This document shows positions 63,633 through 64,000 of a DNA stretch of 64,000 bases, piece by piece. Source of the DNA: Methanosarcina sp. (GTDB lineage Archaea > Halobacteriota > Methanosarcinia > Methanosarcinales > Methanosarcinaceae); NCBI RefSeq assembly GCF_028693135.1, contig NZ_JAQUVZ010000004.1:112261-176260 (forward strand). The letters are read 5' to 3'. Under the pieces are notes generated by a model. That model saw only the letters and a program-made list of their open reading frames with translations. It did not search any database and was not told the origin of the DNA. The position numbers and the translations under genes were made by a program. Position 1 is the stretch's first letter. Every line of letters starts with the position of its first letter.

Positions 63633-64000
63633 TTATTCGGACTCTACAACCTGTGGTTCGATGTCCGTCTGAACAGCCGTTTTATTCCGATATATTATTG
63701 CATGATATTTGTATTCATAATACATTGACTGCACGCAAATCATTTCAAAACCATTTTTATTTGCAATTTTTCTAATTGTATTGGGATTATGGGAATATCC
63801 AAGAATATCTCTGGGCCGATTTTTCAAGCTTGATGATATTGTATTTCTAACCCCACAAAATGCTTTACATAATAATTTCCAGCAACTTTTGTCCTGTGAA
63901 AAAAGCCCTATTTTCCATAACGGATATAAGCGAGGGTCCAGCATGTCAAACAACACTATTTTTCCCCCTTCATTAAGATATTTTGATGCATTAAAGATAA
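63633..64000 (-). CDS. class I SAM-dependent methyltransferase, C-terminal part (partial)
   Basis: The frame is open to the right edge, so only the last 121 or so residues are seen. NASKYLNEGGKIVLFDMLDP is the typical strand 5 region of a class I methyltransferase (xxLkpGGxlvlxd). After it come a basic helix-rich insert and a final strand pair (GFEMICVQSMYYEYKYHAII). The acceptor is unknown. The gene converges with the fmd operon. Confidence 0.7.
   Translation of the reverse strand, partial: IFNASKYLNEGGKIVLFDMLDPRLYPLWKIGLFSQDKSCWKLLCKAFCGVRNTISSSLKNRPRDILGYSHNPNTIRKIANKNGFEMICVQSMYYEYKYHAIIYRNKTAVQTDIEPQVVESE

Overview
The window reads as a stretch of a Methanosarcina chromosome, most like Methanosarcina acetivorans; the species is an inference from remembered gene order. 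The genus call rests on a complete eight-gene mtr operon (methyl-H4MPT:coenzyme M methyltransferase), a complete molybdenum-type formylmethanofuran dehydrogenase operon (fmdEFACDB), archaeal RNase P and SRP proteins, RtcB with archease, archaeal TATA boxes and AT-rich intergenic DNA. No rRNA and no CRISPR array are present. One tRNA (Thr, UGU) is present.

Layout. 1-9.7 kb: a GNAT acetyltransferase, LarE, GlmM, a radical SAM protein, then a minus-strand block (UbiD-family decarboxylase, AcnX large and small subunits, M50 protease) whose first three genes fit the archaeal mevalonate pathway through anhydromevalonate phosphate. 10-19.8 kb: a secreted beta-propeller/PKD protein, a membrane-anchored beta-sandwich protein, citrate synthase and aconitase (partial oxidative TCA arm to 2-oxoglutarate), a remnant of an exported protein and a charged hypothetical protein. 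19.9-31.3 kb: a MoxR/VWA pair resembling RavA-ViaA, a ThiF/MoeB-like E1 enzyme, an HExxH protein, tRNA-Thr, a class II aldolase, a CDP-alcohol phosphatidyltransferase, archease, RtcB and a ribbon-helix-helix-like protein. 32.6-37.5 kb: mtrEDCBAFGH on the minus strand with a clear terminator. 38.3-46.5 kb: a TIM-barrel isomerase, a lone TnpB, a sodium:solute symporter and the modABC-modE cluster for molybdate/tungstate. 46.6-52.5 kb: a 199-bp MITE with an 8-bp target duplication, two S-layer-related exported proteins, an RND (MMPL-like) exporter and a divergent TrmB regulator. 52.7-57 kb: an MBL-fold hydrolase, RNase P component 4, SRP19, small hypothetical proteins, a lipoprotein and a type IV pilin-like protein. 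57.2-63.5 kb: the fmd operon with its long upstream control region. The window ends inside a SAM methyltransferase.

How the parts connect. mod supplies molybdate, Fmd uses it in the CO2/formyl step, and Mtr carries out the energy-conserving methyl transfer step. Four 24-bp imperfect palindromes of the form GTTATRTT-N7-ACATAAC, or a close variant, lie upstream of modA (one) and fmdE (three). They resemble the Escherichia coli ModE operator as I remember it. This suggests that the modE product encoded next to modABC controls both Mo uptake and the Mo enzyme. Other points worth attention are the RND gene, whose first membrane helix is encoded upstream of any ATG/GTG/TTG and probably starts at ATT; the intact MITE; and several tandem-repeat arrays placed just upstream of housekeeping genes.
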